Shown here: positions 1-9,458 of the stretch, piece by piece
Layout: the number at the start of each line of letters is the position of its first letter
How positions within the stretch are numbered: the stretch's first letter is position 1
Source: Dehalococcoidia bacterium
GTDB taxonomy: Bacteria; Chloroflexota; Dehalococcoidia; Lucifugimonadales; Lucifugimonadaceae
Assembly (NCBI GenBank): GCA_026421215.1
Contig: JAPKBN010000023.1
Span: forward strand, 1-35,146
Length of the DNA stretch: 35,146 nucleotides
Direction of reading: 5' to 3'
Notes under the pieces: generated by a model
The model's input: only the letters and a program-made list of their open reading frames with translations
What the model was told of the DNA's origin: nothing
The model's database searches: none
Position numbers and translations under genes: made by a program

Positions 1-1
1 C

Positions 2-124
2 CCAAATACACCTAGAAAAGCCGCCGGATTCGAGCACAGTGTCATTGCCGTGACGGGCGATTTTGAAGATCTCTTGGAGCTCGCTTCGTCCCGGCGCGAA
101 TACTCTCCGGGCCCCACATCGTGA
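2..124 (+). CDS. possible 3' end of a gene entering from the left edge
   Basis: Reading from base 2, the plus strand is open from the window edge to a TGA at 122-124, giving about 40 residues ending in SPGPTS. The other two plus frames close early. Codon choice (many GAG, GTC, GCC, CTC) resembles the real genes here, so this may be the C-terminus of an upstream gene. No family is recognisable from so short a piece and chance openness cannot be excluded. Bases 125-198 hold nothing I can identify. Confidence 0.25.
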   Translation, partial: PNTPRKAAGFEHSVIAVTGDFEDLLELASSRREYSPGPTS

Positions 125-198
125 AAGCACCGACACCGTAGGCCCGTCGCTTGCCCGGCCCTAGGCCTATGACACCCCCCTGATAGGCCACCTACGTC

Positions 199-1509
199 TC
201 AACCACCCCGTAACATCGTCGCGGCAATCTCTCGCCCCATTTGGATGCTGTAGTTCGTACCTCGGTCCTCCGGATAGATCTGTGTCGTGTTCGCCAGAAA
301 CAGCTTTGAAACGGGCGTCTGGTGCTCCGGTATGTGCTGTGAGTAGTTCGTTCCGATCACGGGCTGGGCGGCGCTCACCCGGTTCACGTGGACTCGTGTG
401 ATCCATGAGCGCTCAAACGCAGGGTTAAACCGCGGCAGCCACGGGGCGTACACCTCAAGCAGCTCTTCGTCCGACATCAGAAAAAGCTCACTCTGGCGCT
501 CGACGTAGTTGGTCAGATAGAGGACGTTGCTGCCGCCGTACAATTCTTTTGGCATCAGGTTTGTGTGCTCGATCAGTCCCAGGAACGGCACCTCGTGATC
601 GGCGATGTTCATCCAGTAAACGTCCGTGAGGGGGTGTGTCATCTCAAGGATCATGACCACAGCTCCCATGTACTCAACCGCCCCCAACTTCTTCAAATAG
701 GTCTCGGGTAGATCCACCAGCTTGGGGAATGCAAAAGACGGGACGGTGGACAAGATAAGGTCGAAGTTCTCTTCGGTCTCAGTACCATCCGGATGTTTGA
801 CCCGTAACCCTGTCGCCGCACCGTCCTCAACCAGCACATTAGTCACGGGGGTTTCGAGATATACCTGTCCGCCCATGGACTTGATACGTTCCTCAAGTGT
901 TTCAAACACCTCGTCAAAACTGTTTATCGGGTAGCCGAGCTTCTCCCGACCCAGCCGGTCACGTGACGCAAACCTGGTCTGGATCTTGCTCCAGAACCAG
1001 GGCATGGCGACGCTCTCGAACCGGTCACCAAACTTGCCCCGCAGCAACGGTTCCCAGACCTTTGCGTAGATCGACGCCCCGGCGTTCTCTCGGATCCATT
1101 CAGCGGCCGTGATGTCTTCCAGCGCCCGCCAATCCTTCATACGCTGGAGCTTTTTAGCGACCATCCCCATCCGAATACGGTCACGAAAGGACAGTGCGCT
1201 GAACCTCAGCAAATCTATCGGTGTGCTCCATCGATACACCTCGTGGTCCGTGTAGATGCCCACGCTTGAAGGTATCCACCGCATCGATTCGCCAATTCCA
1301 AGCTCGTCCATGATTTCGAGGATGGCATTATCGCTCGTGAACAGGTGATGATACCCGCGCTCCAGCCGACCTCCTCCGACCTCAATGGTCGAGGCCTGTC
1401 CGCCGACAAAAGGCGCGGCCTCGTAGACGGTCACACCATGGCCCGCTCTGGCGAAATCGTATGCCGCAGAAAGTCCCGCCGCGCCCGCGCCGATTACACC
1501 TATTCGCAT
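199..1509 (-). CDS. FAD-dependent amine oxidase / protoporphyrinogen oxidase-like oxidoreductase
   Basis: A 436-residue flavoprotein. The N-terminus has a dinucleotide-binding fold with GAGAAG at residues 7-12 and an acidic residue, E30, at the end of the second strand where the FAD ribose is bound. GGQAS follows at about 37-41. The C-terminal stretch TQIYPEDRGTNYSI is the usual second FAD-contact region of amine-oxidase/PPOX-like proteins. There is no signal peptide or membrane segment. The start is an ATG. It is the last gene of a minus-strand series, 63 bp after a flippase-like gene. That context suggests a step in lipid-linked sugar or isoprenoid metabolism (for example a desaturase or UDP-galactopyranose-mutase-like reaction) rather than heme synthesis. 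The exact substrate cannot be told. Confidence 0.8.
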   Translation of the reverse strand: MRIGVIGAGAAGLSAAYDFARAGHGVTVYEAAPFVGGQASTIEVGGGRLERGYHHLFTSDNAILEIMDELGIGESMRWIPSSVGIYTDHEVYRWSTPIDLLRFSALSFRDRIRMGMVAKKLQRMKDWRALEDITAAEWIRENAGASIYAKVWEPLLRGKFGDRFESVAMPWFWSKIQTRFASRDRLGREKLGYPINSFDEVFETLEERIKSMGGQVYLETPVTNVLVEDGAATGLRVKHPDGTETEENFDLILSTVPSFAFPKLVDLPETYLKKLGAVEYMGAVVMILEMTHPLTDVYWMNIADHEVPFLGLIEHTNLMPKELYGGSNVLYLTNYVERQSELFLMSDEELLEVYAPWLPRFNPAFERSWITRVHVNRVSAAQPVIGTNYSQHIPEHQTPVSKLFLANTTQIYPEDRGTNYSIQMGREIAATMLRGG

Positions 1510-1572
1510 CTATTTAGTTTCATTTTGATGAACATGTACTCAGGTATACGGCCGTCTCGGCAATAGCGCCTT

Positions 1573-2676
1573 TTAAATTGTTGATTTGGTCGGCACGGGG
1601 GGGTCATCGATTAAATCGTCGCCCGCTTCACCCTCGTGTGCCAGTCGGGTCCTCCCCAGAAGCGATTTTAGCGACGTGTGATCGAACAAGAGAATCGCTA
1701 GGCCCAACAATGTAACCGGCAGTAGCAAGGCTATGTGCGCCGTCAAGACGTATGCACCCGCCTCCGCCTCGTTAACACCAAGCGCCACCAACGTTACTGC
1801 GCCAAAAAAGTTAAAAGGACCCACCCCGCCCGCGGTGGACGGCACCACCAACGCCAGGTTGGCGATCGCCATAAACAGGCTGATCGCAGCGATCATTTCT
1901 ACGCGCCCACCAAAGGCAGAATCGATATCGAAGCCGAGCGCGATCACGTACAGCATCAACACTTCGGCCGCCCAGATCGGCAGGGACAGCAGCAGCACAG
2001 CGACTAGTGCACGTGGCGTCCTTACTACGGCCAGGCCCTCGAGCAGTCGCCTGGCAAGCTCGAGAAGTTTTCCCTTGATGCCAACCGGCACGAAAAACAT
2101 CATCCGTTCGATCAGCCGCACAGTTGTGGCAGGATCGAGTACGACGATAGCCGCGATGATCGCCGTGACCCCTATGAATGAGAGCAAGGAAAGCGCCAGC
2201 AATGTCTGGGTCCCGCCCGGCAGGTCGTCGGCGACGCGCCCAAGTAGGTCGCCCACCGGCAACACCCAGACCGCCGCTATCACCAAGAACAATACGAACA
2301 CGTCGAACACCCGCTCGACCGCTACCGTGCCAAAGGCAGACGCCGGGTTGACCCCTTCTCGCAGTCCAACGTAGTAAGACCGAACGACTTCTCCCAGCCG
2401 CACCGGGAGAATGTTGTTCGCCATGTAGCCAACCACCACCACCGGGAATAACGACCGTTTAGGACTCTCGATAAGGGGCCTGAGAAGGTAGCGCCAGCGC
2501 AGGCTGCGGAAGTAGACGGCCGCTAGGTAGAAAAGAAGCGATGGGGCGACGTACCAGAAGTTAGCCTCACGCACGACTTCTTGTACGTCGTTTATCGGAA
2601 GAAACAGGAGCGCAAATACGGTGAGGAAAACGGCGCTAACTAGAAGACCGACCCACACACTTCGCTGGGAGATCAC
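1573..2676 (-). CDS. flippase-like integral membrane protein (UPF0104 / lysylphosphatidylglycerol synthase TM family)
   Basis: A 367-residue polytopic membrane protein with a GTG start. It has about eight hydrophobic segments separated by short loops. The block GYMANNILPVRLGEVVRSYY at about 84-103 matches the family signature (NN-P-R-GE--R), and a glycine-rich PSTAGGVGPFNFF block sits near residue 280. Family members include the membrane half of MprF and archaeal or Chloroflexota flippase-like proteins proposed to move lipid-linked sugars; none of this is proven here. The cytosolic acyl-transferase domain of MprF is absent. It lies between an Agl23-like protein and an FAD oxidoreductase on the same strand, fitting export of a glycolipid intermediate. 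Confidence 0.85.
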   Translation of the reverse strand: MISQRSVWVGLLVSAVFLTVFALLFLPINDVQEVVREANFWYVAPSLLFYLAAVYFRSLRWRYLLRPLIESPKRSLFPVVVVGYMANNILPVRLGEVVRSYYVGLREGVNPASAFGTVAVERVFDVFVLFLVIAAVWVLPVGDLLGRVADDLPGGTQTLLALSLLSFIGVTAIIAAIVVLDPATTVRLIERMMFFVPVGIKGKLLELARRLLEGLAVVRTPRALVAVLLLSLPIWAAEVLMLYVIALGFDIDSAFGGRVEMIAAISLFMAIANLALVVPSTAGGVGPFNFFGAVTLVALGVNEAEAGAYVLTAHIALLLPVTLLGLAILLFDHTSLKSLLGRTRLAHEGEAGDDLIDDPPVPTKSTI

Positions 2677-2761
2677 CGACTTATCCTACTGCCCAACGTG
2701 CTGTCCGACCGGCAGCACGTCCCATCGTTGATCAACGCCTGTTCCGAGTACGAAGCGATCT

Positions 2762-5005
2762 TCATTCCAGTGCTCTGAGCGGGATGCCATCATCAAAGTA
2801 TACAAACGCGTCCTCGGAACCAATGGATTGCGACATCTCTCGGTAAACGAAGAAATTCAATGCGTTTTGCCACCGACTCGGGCGCACCAGCGTGTTGAAG
2901 AATTGACTCCATGTCGTCTGCTTGTACGTCTCCGGGAACCACTGACGGTGAGGGAATCTACGTCCCTCGGTGAAGCCTTCTTCCGTGGCCGGCCTTGCGA
3001 TGTTCTCGTTGCGTGTGTGGACGACCGCCACATACGCTTCGCTTGGGCCTTCTGGACGCGCGAATCCCAGGTTGGCATACGAAACATCGGTGTAGTCGCG
3101 GAGGTACCAGGTCCAGGGCCATGTAAAACCGCTGGCGCCATCGATAATGATCTTCATACTTTCGCCCTCGCGGGTGAGGCTCGCCACCGCCTCTATCTCC
3201 TGTGCTAGGCCCGCGAGAGCAGGAGATGTCTGGGTGTAAACAAGGAGTTCCGTCGGGACACCCGGGTCCTCGTAGGTCGCCACCCAGCCCGTCCTTACGG
3301 TGAGTATCGCCATCAGACCGACAACAGCCGCGGCGGTCAGCCCCAGCGCCTGCCGTGATCCGATACGGCGCGTGAGCCAGAACAACCCCACTGCGAGCAG
3401 CGCAAAGACGCCCAAAAGCACCACAGCGCCGGCGGCCACCTCAAGACCTACAAGGCCCGGCTGGTCATCGTTCAGGAATATCAATCTCCACAGGACTATC
3501 ACGGCGATCGGCACACCCACGAACACGTAGTACCCGCCGCGCGCCAGTGACGACCTCCAGTGGAGAGTCGACAGGAGGTCTCCTAGCGCCTTGCCGGCGA
3601 GGAATATGAACGGCAGAACAATCTGAACTTCCAACCACGGCATCTTCTCGCCTGCCACCGAGTAAGCAGCAAAGGTGGCCAGCGGCCAGTACGCGAGGAA
3701 TCGGGTGAACGCGTCACCTTTGAAGGCGTAATAAACAGCCCCTATCAGGCCGATAGTCGCCGGAAGGAACTCGTACACGCTGGTTAGCATCACGTAGTAA
3801 TAGTCGGGCTGTCCGCCGCGTGCCACATCCTGCTGGGCCACCCAGTAACCGAGACTCTGCCACAGGCCGGATGCGAGTCCGCCCCAGTTCGTAAAAACCG
3901 AACTGAAGAGCACCACAAATATACTCGTCGCTATGGCAAAACCGATTAGCCACACCCGTCGGTCCCACATCAACCCGATCACTACGGCGAACACAATCAA
4001 AAACGTCGTAATCACCACGGCAACAATTTCGCCCGTCCCGTCGGCAACGCCAAGAGGCAGGCCGGTAGTTACGTCATTGTTGGCGAGTGTGAGGCCAAGC
4101 GTCCCCTGGAGCAGTCCGGACGCTGCGCCGATCATCGGCAGGGTCAGGGTTACGATCACAACCAGCATCCCACCGGCCGGATTCCATTCAGAGATCTTCC
4201 GGCGGCCCCAGACCCATCCCAGCACATCCGAGCGTGCCATAACAAGTAGCGGTATCGCGACCAGCGCCACGACGATGTACTGCGTTTCCTTCGTGGCGAA
4301 ACCCAGCGCCACGAGCGCCGCTGTGAAATATATGTATCGAGGGCGGCGATCGTCCATATAGCGCCACACCATCGCCACCAGCACAACCGTCCACACAGCA
4401 ACAAAAATGTCGTTACGGGCGAAGCGGCTGAAATAGAGCAGCGAAGGTGAAAACGTCAGCATGCCAGCAATCAGCAACGCCGATACGTTGCCAAGACGTT
4501 TACGCAGCAACAACGGCGCGAGGATCAGCACGGCACCAAATAACGCCGGTGCGAGCCTGAGACTGAACTCGTTATCTCCGAACAGGAAAAAAGACCCCGC
4601 CGTAATGTGAAACAGAAAGGGGCCGTGCATCAGAGGATCGTGCGAGTATCCAGATCCGTTGAAGAGCAGCCACGAGAAGTAACCGTGAAGGCTCTCGTCG
4701 TGATGAACCGCTCGACCTCCCAGATCGTATATCCGCATCCCAAGCGCCACCACGAACAGCGCAAGATATACGCCAAACTCCCATCGGAACGGCAGATCGC
4801 GGCGCCAGCCCCCACCACTTACGGGCGGCGACTCCGCAAGTGCTGATCCTGAATCCAGTGAGCCGGTCTCCGGCCAGTCGCGAGCATCTGTCGAAACGAT
4901 CTCGACCCAGCGACCGCTTTCCCATCGGCCGCGCACGGTTACCCCCGAGGTCGATGCCGCCGGACGTCCGTACTCAAATGAAATCGTCGTCTCTTCTCTG
5001 GTCAA
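2762..5005 (-). CDS. Agl23-like (TIGR03663-type) multi-pass GT-C fold membrane protein
   Basis: A large polytopic membrane protein of about 747 residues. After a hydrophilic N-terminus, the first membrane helix is followed by GGRAVHHDESLHGY. Its HHDE acidic motif occupies the place of the catalytic or metal-binding DE of GT-C/PMT-type glycosyltransferases. HDPLMHGPFLFH and FSRFARNDIF follow, as in GT39-like proteins, then many more helices and a soluble C-terminal domain. I prefer the TTG at 5005-5003, because GGGAG lies 8 nt upstream and it begins 4 nt after the stop of the preceding gene. A TTG at 5029 would overlap that gene and add 8 residues. The pairing with the next gene upstream is typical of Chloroflexota. 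Probable role: sugar transfer from a polyprenyl-phosphate donor at the outer face of the membrane. Confidence 0.8.
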   Translation of the reverse strand: MTREETTISFEYGRPAASTSGVTVRGRWESGRWVEIVSTDARDWPETGSLDSGSALAESPPVSGGGWRRDLPFRWEFGVYLALFVVALGMRIYDLGGRAVHHDESLHGYFSWLLFNGSGYSHDPLMHGPFLFHITAGSFFLFGDNEFSLRLAPALFGAVLILAPLLLRKRLGNVSALLIAGMLTFSPSLLYFSRFARNDIFVAVWTVVLVAMVWRYMDDRRPRYIYFTAALVALGFATKETQYIVVALVAIPLLVMARSDVLGWVWGRRKISEWNPAGGMLVVIVTLTLPMIGAASGLLQGTLGLTLANNDVTTGLPLGVADGTGEIVAVVITTFLIVFAVVIGLMWDRRVWLIGFAIATSIFVVLFSSVFTNWGGLASGLWQSLGYWVAQQDVARGGQPDYYYVMLTSVYEFLPATIGLIGAVYYAFKGDAFTRFLAYWPLATFAAYSVAGEKMPWLEVQIVLPFIFLAGKALGDLLSTLHWRSSLARGGYYVFVGVPIAVIVLWRLIFLNDDQPGLVGLEVAAGAVVLLGVFALLAVGLFWLTRRIGSRQALGLTAAAVVGLMAILTVRTGWVATYEDPGVPTELLVYTQTSPALAGLAQEIEAVASLTREGESMKIIIDGASGFTWPWTWYLRDYTDVSYANLGFARPEGPSEAYVAVVHTRNENIARPATEEGFTEGRRFPHRQWFPETYKQTTWSQFFNTLVRPSRWQNALNFFVYREMSQSIGSEDAFVYFDDGIPLRALE

Positions 5006-5009
5006 TGCG

Positions 5010-7505
5010 TTAACTCCCGGTAACGTCAATTATTACGTAATCACGCGGACCAAAATCTGTCCCCCTGAGCGGATAGACACGTTCGCCAATCTGCGCCAGG
5101 CGATCAATGTCAAGATCGGGGTAAGTTGAGCGCTCGCGAGGGCCAACCACGATGTAATCGATCTCGTAGCGTTTCAGAATTGCCCTCGTCTCGTCGATTT
5201 CTTCATCGGAACCAGTGGAATAAATCCGCTCCACATCCCCCTGCCGGCCGGCAAAGGAGGAACGCCCGCCACGCCACTGTTCCTCGTGGAACGGCCATCC
5301 CAACACAGTCGGTATCCCGGTGGAGGACGAGATACGGCCAAAATCTGTGTAACTACCTCCAACCGCCTCTACCAGGACTGAATCCTTGCGTGCGTTTTCT
5401 GACAGCCACTCAATCGCGAAAGACTCCGTCGCCTGAAAATTCGCTATGAACGCCGTCCCGTCCAGATTTCGGTCCCCAGAGAATCCGTTTGTCCTGCTGT
5501 CCAGGGAGGCTACCGGATAGTACAACGCTCCTAACACCATTACGGCGCTGATCACGGCCCCGGTTTCACTTACGGATCTGCGAATACCTCTCCAATTCTC
5601 ATGGTTGCGCACCCAGAAATGAAGTCCGTAGGCTCCAACTACGCCTAGGACTATCCACGCCTGATAGTACAGTTTAAAGACCGTGTTCATGCGGTTCGCA
5701 AACAGGTCATTGATGTACAGGAGTTCCGCCCCGTACACCATGTAAAGGGCCATTGTGAGCAGCGCCAGGACAAACACCAGCGTGTCCGAAACCGATCTGC
5801 GGGCGTAATGCAACAAGGCGAGCATGGACATCCCCGAAAGAACAGACAGTGGGAGGACATCCCGGGCACGCCGGAACAGATCTGACGTCATAGCGGAGTC
5901 GTTTGTGGCCAAATGGACGATTGACCAGATTAAGTATGGAACAGCGATCGCCAGCAATACGGCTATCACCGGAGCCGCGTCCGCCTGGTCTACTGGCCCG
6001 GAAGATGTGACAACGGCCTGCGCTTCCACATCGTGATCATCAATCATGCAGTTGCCTCGCCCGGACCTGATCCGGTGCACATAAGCGCGCACCACACGAA
6101 CAGAAACCGTCAGCCATAAGGGTGCAAGGAGGACTACGAACATGGACCACACTGTGAGCATGTGAATTGGGCGTGTCGCGTATTTTGCAGCGCCTATCGG
6201 AGCGCTCCAGTCCACCTGGCTGTTGAACGTCCCAAAGTAGAATCCGGCAAATATCGCCAGCCCGAGACCCAGTACAAGCAACGTGGTTACCAGACCTCTG
6301 AACATTGCTAACGGGAGGCCCATTGACTCGTCCCTGTACATCTTGACCGCCACGACAATGAACACGAGCGCCGCTGCAAAACCAAGATCCCACGCATTGA
6401 TGAAACCCAGAGCTCCGACCGTAATCGACAGAAACAACCACTGCATCGGCTGGCCGATCATGCGGCCCGGTCTTCCGGCGCCCGGGCTCAAGAACAGGTT
6501 TAGCGCTAGGCCGAGAACGAGCAGCAGGAACGGGATCGATATCAGATGTGGGTGCAGGTCTCCCAGCAACAGGCTGAAGAACGGAAACTCCTGGATTGTG
6601 AAATCCAGTCCGGAATTTGTTGCAACGATCGGCACGATATCGAACGTGTTGATGACCCGCGATGAATGCCACCACCACCAGTAGTTGTCGGGCCGCCAAC
6701 GGTTGGCGGTAGCCCCGCCATCGGCACCTTCTATCGCTATGTCGTTGATGGCAAGCCAGTCGTAAAAACCTTCCGCCCCGAGCGATGTTCCAGCCCCGAA
6801 CTCCCAGAGACCTGCGTAGTTGGACGCCACGAGCAACAGTACGGCAGCAGACGCGGCGATCGGGAGCGCTGCCCGATCCTTAAGTCGACCGGGCAGGATC
6901 ATTCCGTACGCCACGGAGAACGCCGCAGAGGCCGCCATTCCAGCAATGAGTGCCAGGGACAGGTTGAATCCAACAGATGTCACAACCCCGGACATCTGTC
7001 CGATGCCGCCGAGAATCCAGTAGCCAAAGTAGTAGTAAGCCACCGCCTCACCTGCCAGCCAGGGGTCTGTCGGAGGTGCGCTTCCCGAAACCGTGGTCGC
7101 GTTGAGCATCAACAGTTCCATCGGTTTCTCGGTGCCAGAGATGTCCGGTTGGTGTGATCTTATGAAGGCCCAGGCGGCGAAAAACAGGAGAAACAGGAGC
7201 TCGCCGGCGAGTAACGCCGGCCACTCTTTCTTCACGAATCGGCCGAACCGATGCCGGCGTCCCCGGAGTATCCACACCGAAGCCCCGGCAAATACGGCCG
7301 TGACGAACCAGTAGGCCGCGCCGGAATTTGGAATCAACCCCAGGTCGCTGGCGAGCCACACTGCCCCCCCCACCAGGATCAGGCCCAACGGTTTAGCAAG
7401 TCCCGCGCCACGGTCGCGAAGGTATGGCAACGAAATCCATACGATCGGCAGCGAAATTAGGCCGATAACCTCGACAGTTACCAGCCAGCGCAGGGTTTCA
7501 GTCAT
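5010..7505 (-). CDS. DUF2298 / Chlor_Arch_YYY (TIGR03662-type) membrane protein
   Basis: An 831-residue, very hydrophobic protein with more than a dozen predicted membrane spans and an ATG start. Landmarks are the tryptophan-rich WRPDNYWWWWHSSRVI near residue 270, then INTFDIVPIVATNSGLDFTI and EFPFFSLLLGDLHPHLISIP. These correspond to the E-FP-FS---GDLH-H signature I associate with DUF2298. The C-terminal ~150 residues are soluble (IEWLSENARKDSVLVEAVGG onward, ending DYVIIDVTGS) and resemble the globular tail of GT-C proteins. Its stop lies 4 nt before the likely start of the Agl23-like gene, so the two are probably translationally coupled. The family is known mainly from Chloroflexota and archaea. 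Its biochemical activity is unproven; a polyprenyl-linked sugar transferase is an inference. Confidence 0.82.
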   Translation of the reverse strand: MTETLRWLVTVEVIGLISLPIVWISLPYLRDRGAGLAKPLGLILVGGAVWLASDLGLIPNSGAAYWFVTAVFAGASVWILRGRRHRFGRFVKKEWPALLAGELLFLLFFAAWAFIRSHQPDISGTEKPMELLMLNATTVSGSAPPTDPWLAGEAVAYYYFGYWILGGIGQMSGVVTSVGFNLSLALIAGMAASAAFSVAYGMILPGRLKDRAALPIAASAAVLLLVASNYAGLWEFGAGTSLGAEGFYDWLAINDIAIEGADGGATANRWRPDNYWWWWHSSRVINTFDIVPIVATNSGLDFTIQEFPFFSLLLGDLHPHLISIPFLLLVLGLALNLFLSPGAGRPGRMIGQPMQWLFLSITVGALGFINAWDLGFAAALVFIVVAVKMYRDESMGLPLAMFRGLVTTLLVLGLGLAIFAGFYFGTFNSQVDWSAPIGAAKYATRPIHMLTVWSMFVVLLAPLWLTVSVRVVRAYVHRIRSGRGNCMIDDHDVEAQAVVTSSGPVDQADAAPVIAVLLAIAVPYLIWSIVHLATNDSAMTSDLFRRARDVLPLSVLSGMSMLALLHYARRSVSDTLVFVLALLTMALYMVYGAELLYINDLFANRMNTVFKLYYQAWIVLGVVGAYGLHFWVRNHENWRGIRRSVSETGAVISAVMVLGALYYPVASLDSRTNGFSGDRNLDGTAFIANFQATESFAIEWLSENARKDSVLVEAVGGSYTDFGRISSSTGIPTVLGWPFHEEQWRGGRSSFAGRQGDVERIYSTGSDEEIDETRAILKRYEIDYIVVGPRERSTYPDLDIDRLAQIGERVYPLRGTDFGPRDYVIIDVTGS

Positions 7506-7674
7506 CGAATCTCAACGGCCTCACGCCGCGTGCTTGTAACGCCGGAATTCTCAGGTGTTCCTAAGAGTCCAAGGACGTCGGATCTAGGTCCCACAGTGTT
7601 TAATTCTGACTATCCAGAATACGAACTAACGCGGAAACAGGGATTCGTAGCATCGGAACGAGTTAAGCCGGAGA
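7506..7674. promoter_or_regulatory. gap between ftsY end and the envelope module, with a small inverted repeat
   Basis: This 169-bp gap lies upstream of the DUF2298 gene and downstream of ftsY, both on minus. It contains ATTCTG (7603-7608) and its inverse CAGAAT (7615-7620) around a 6-nt spacer in an AT-richer patch. That could be an operator or a weak hairpin after ftsY. No convincing -35/-10 pair is visible. It presumably carries the promoter of the four-gene envelope module. Confidence 0.2.
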
Positions 7675-8619
7675 TCAATCTGATATTTCCGCTGCCTCTT
7701 CTGGGAGAAGAGCTTCCACGAACTCGTCCGGATCGAACACCGCCAGATCGTCCAGCGTCTCTCCCGTTCCTATGAATAGAACCGGGAGGCCCAGCTCTCG
7801 GGCAATTGCCAACACTATGCCGCCGCGTGCAGTACCGTCCAGCTTAGTCAGAATCACCCCGTCACAGTCGACAGCTTCGGTAAACGATCTGGCCTGTATC
7901 AGGCCGTTCTGTCCGGTTGTGCCGTCTATCACCAGCAGCACCCGCTGGTCAAAGTCGCCAGCCTGTTTCGCGATGATCCCCTGGACTTTCTTCAACTCGT
8001 CCATCAGGTTTGTTTGAGTATGCAAACGGCCTGCGGTATCGATGATCACCATGTTGGCGTTCCGCGCCCGGGCAGCCTCCATCGCATCAAAGGCGACCGC
8101 TCCTGGGTCGCCGCCGGCCTGGTGGGCGATGACATCGACACCCACCCGTTCGCCCCATATCTGAAGTTGTTCGATGGCGCCAGCCCGGAACGTATCCCCC
8201 GCGGCGAGTATTACCTTTTGATCATTGGCTTTTGCCGTATGGGCCAGTTTGGCGATAGTGGTCGTCTTGCCTGCGCCGTTCACGCCAACAATCAGCACGG
8301 CGGTATCGATGTCTTCAGATAACGCATTCCCGGCGCCGGTATTCCTCAGACGCGCCGTCATCTCTTCACGGAGAAGTGCACACACTTCGGACGGTTCCTT
8401 CAACCCTTCGTCGACAACGCGGTCTCGCAGAGTATCCAACAGTTCCATGGTCGTAATCGCTCCGACATCTGCAGCGATCAAAGACTCTTCAAGGTCATCC
8501 CAGAAATCGTCATCAAGCGCGGTGCGTCGGAACAGAGCGCCTATAGATCGAGACCACAGCGCCCCGGTCTTTGAGGAGCTTGATTCGGTCTTTCCTTTGC
8601 GCCGAAAAAGTCTAAGCAG
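7675..8619 (-). CDS. ftsY: signal recognition particle receptor FtsY (probable CTG start)
   Basis: SRP receptor GTPase that docks ribosome-SRP complexes at the membrane. All NG-domain motifs are present: P-loop [33 protein letters not shown] and a C-terminal [17 protein letters not shown]. The usual ATG/GTG/TTG codons would leave only a TTG at 8481, which cuts off the N-domain ([16 protein letters not shown]). The frame stays open to a TGA at 8650-8652. Within it, CTG at 8619-8617 lies 6 nt after GAGGGAG and begins [13 protein letters not shown], a normal FtsY N-terminus (hydrophobic/basic, as in 'GLFRRKK'). That gives about 314 residues, a usual length for an NG-type FtsY without a long acidic A-domain. 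It is the third gene after the selenoprotein and rnc. Confidence 0.9.
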   Translation of the reverse strand: MLRLFRRKGKTESSSSKTGALWSRSIGALFRRTALDDDFWDDLEESLIAADVGAITTMELLDTLRDRVVDEGLKEPSEVCALLREEMTARLRNTGAGNALSEDIDTAVLIVGVNGAGKTTTIAKLAHTAKANDQKVILAAGDTFRAGAIEQLQIWGERVGVDVIAHQAGGDPGAVAFDAMEAARARNANMVIIDTAGRLHTQTNLMDELKKVQGIIAKQAGDFDQRVLLVIDGTTGQNGLIQARSFTEAVDCDGVILTKLDGTARGGIVLAIARELGLPVLFIGTGETLDDLAVFDPDEFVEALLPEEAAEISD

Positions 8620-8687
8620 ATCGATCTCCCTCGTCCGTTGGGCAGCGTCTCATCAATGATTGGTTAGAGGGCCAGGACTCTTCGGTA

Positions 8688-9449
8688 TCAATTATCGTCG
8701 TCAACGGCGCCGGGAACACAATGATCTGTCGCCGTTATCGCAAATCCCTCAGAATCAAGTGCCTTACTCGCCGCCATGCGTTCGGCATCCAACTTCCTGC
8801 GTCCCACCCCGGTCGCGATGGCGTTTCCTGCGATCAGAACTTCCACGGTAAACCGTCCGTATTCATCCTGTGCGTCCTCTTGCAGGACCCGGTATACGGG
8901 CAGAGCTGCGCCATTCACTTGGACGCGTTCTTGAAGTAACGACTTCGGGTCCTTTGGTGAACCTGCACTCATCGCCGCAGTAAGCTCAGGTTCCAAGTAC
9001 CGGACGACGAACTCAGAGGCCATTTCGTAGCCTTGGTCCTCCATAATTGCACCGATTATGGCTTCAAAAGCGTCCGCCAAAATTGACGGTCTCTCGCGTC
9101 CACCGTTGGCGTCTTCACCATGACCCAGGGTTAGATAACTACCTAGGCCGACCCGTCCAGCCGCTAGTGCGAGAGCGCGTTCTCGGACCACCTGCGAGCG
9201 AATTGCGGTGAGATCTCCCTCTTCTGACTCCGGAGCTTCATGGAAGAGGTAATGCCCTATCCCGACGCCGAGAATAGCGTCGCCCAAGAACTCAAGCCGT
9301 TCATTAGATTCGAGAGACTCCGATGGATTCTCGTTCAGATACGAGCTATGAGTGAGCGCAAGCCTGAGGAGCGACCTGTCCTTGAACCGGACACCGAGTC
9401 GCTCCTCAAGCTCACCCAGACGTTCATCATCTGCAAAATGCCCGGGCAC
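8688..9449 (-). CDS. rnc: ribonuclease III
   Basis: Double-strand-specific endoribonuclease that processes rRNA and structured mRNAs. It has 253 residues, close to the usual length. The RNase III signature NERLEFLGDAILG sits at about 49-61, followed by the second acidic cluster ILADAFEAIIGAI. The double-stranded RNA-binding domain starts at DPKSLLQERVQ and includes the GVGRRKLDAERMAASKAL helix. The start is GTG (9449-9447), 9 nt after the stop of the selenoprotein gene, so the two are probably cotranscribed. ftsY follows after about 70 bp, an order close to the common rnc-smc-ftsY arrangement but without smc. Confidence 0.95.
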   Translation of the reverse strand: MPGHFADDERLGELEERLGVRFKDRSLLRLALTHSSYLNENPSESLESNERLEFLGDAILGVGIGHYLFHEAPESEEGDLTAIRSQVVRERALALAAGRVGLGSYLTLGHGEDANGGRERPSILADAFEAIIGAIMEDQGYEMASEFVVRYLEPELTAAMSAGSPKDPKSLLQERVQVNGAALPVYRVLQEDAQDEYGRFTVEVLIAGNAIATGVGRRKLDAERMAASKALDSEGFAITATDHCVPGAVDDDN

Positions 9450-9458
9450 GCAGTATCT

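Noticed and set aside
8650-8652. TGA upstream of ftsY as a second selenocysteine codon
   Set aside because: Nothing conserved lies upstream of it in FtsY, no Cys is expected there, and the CTG start with a ribosome site explains the frame.
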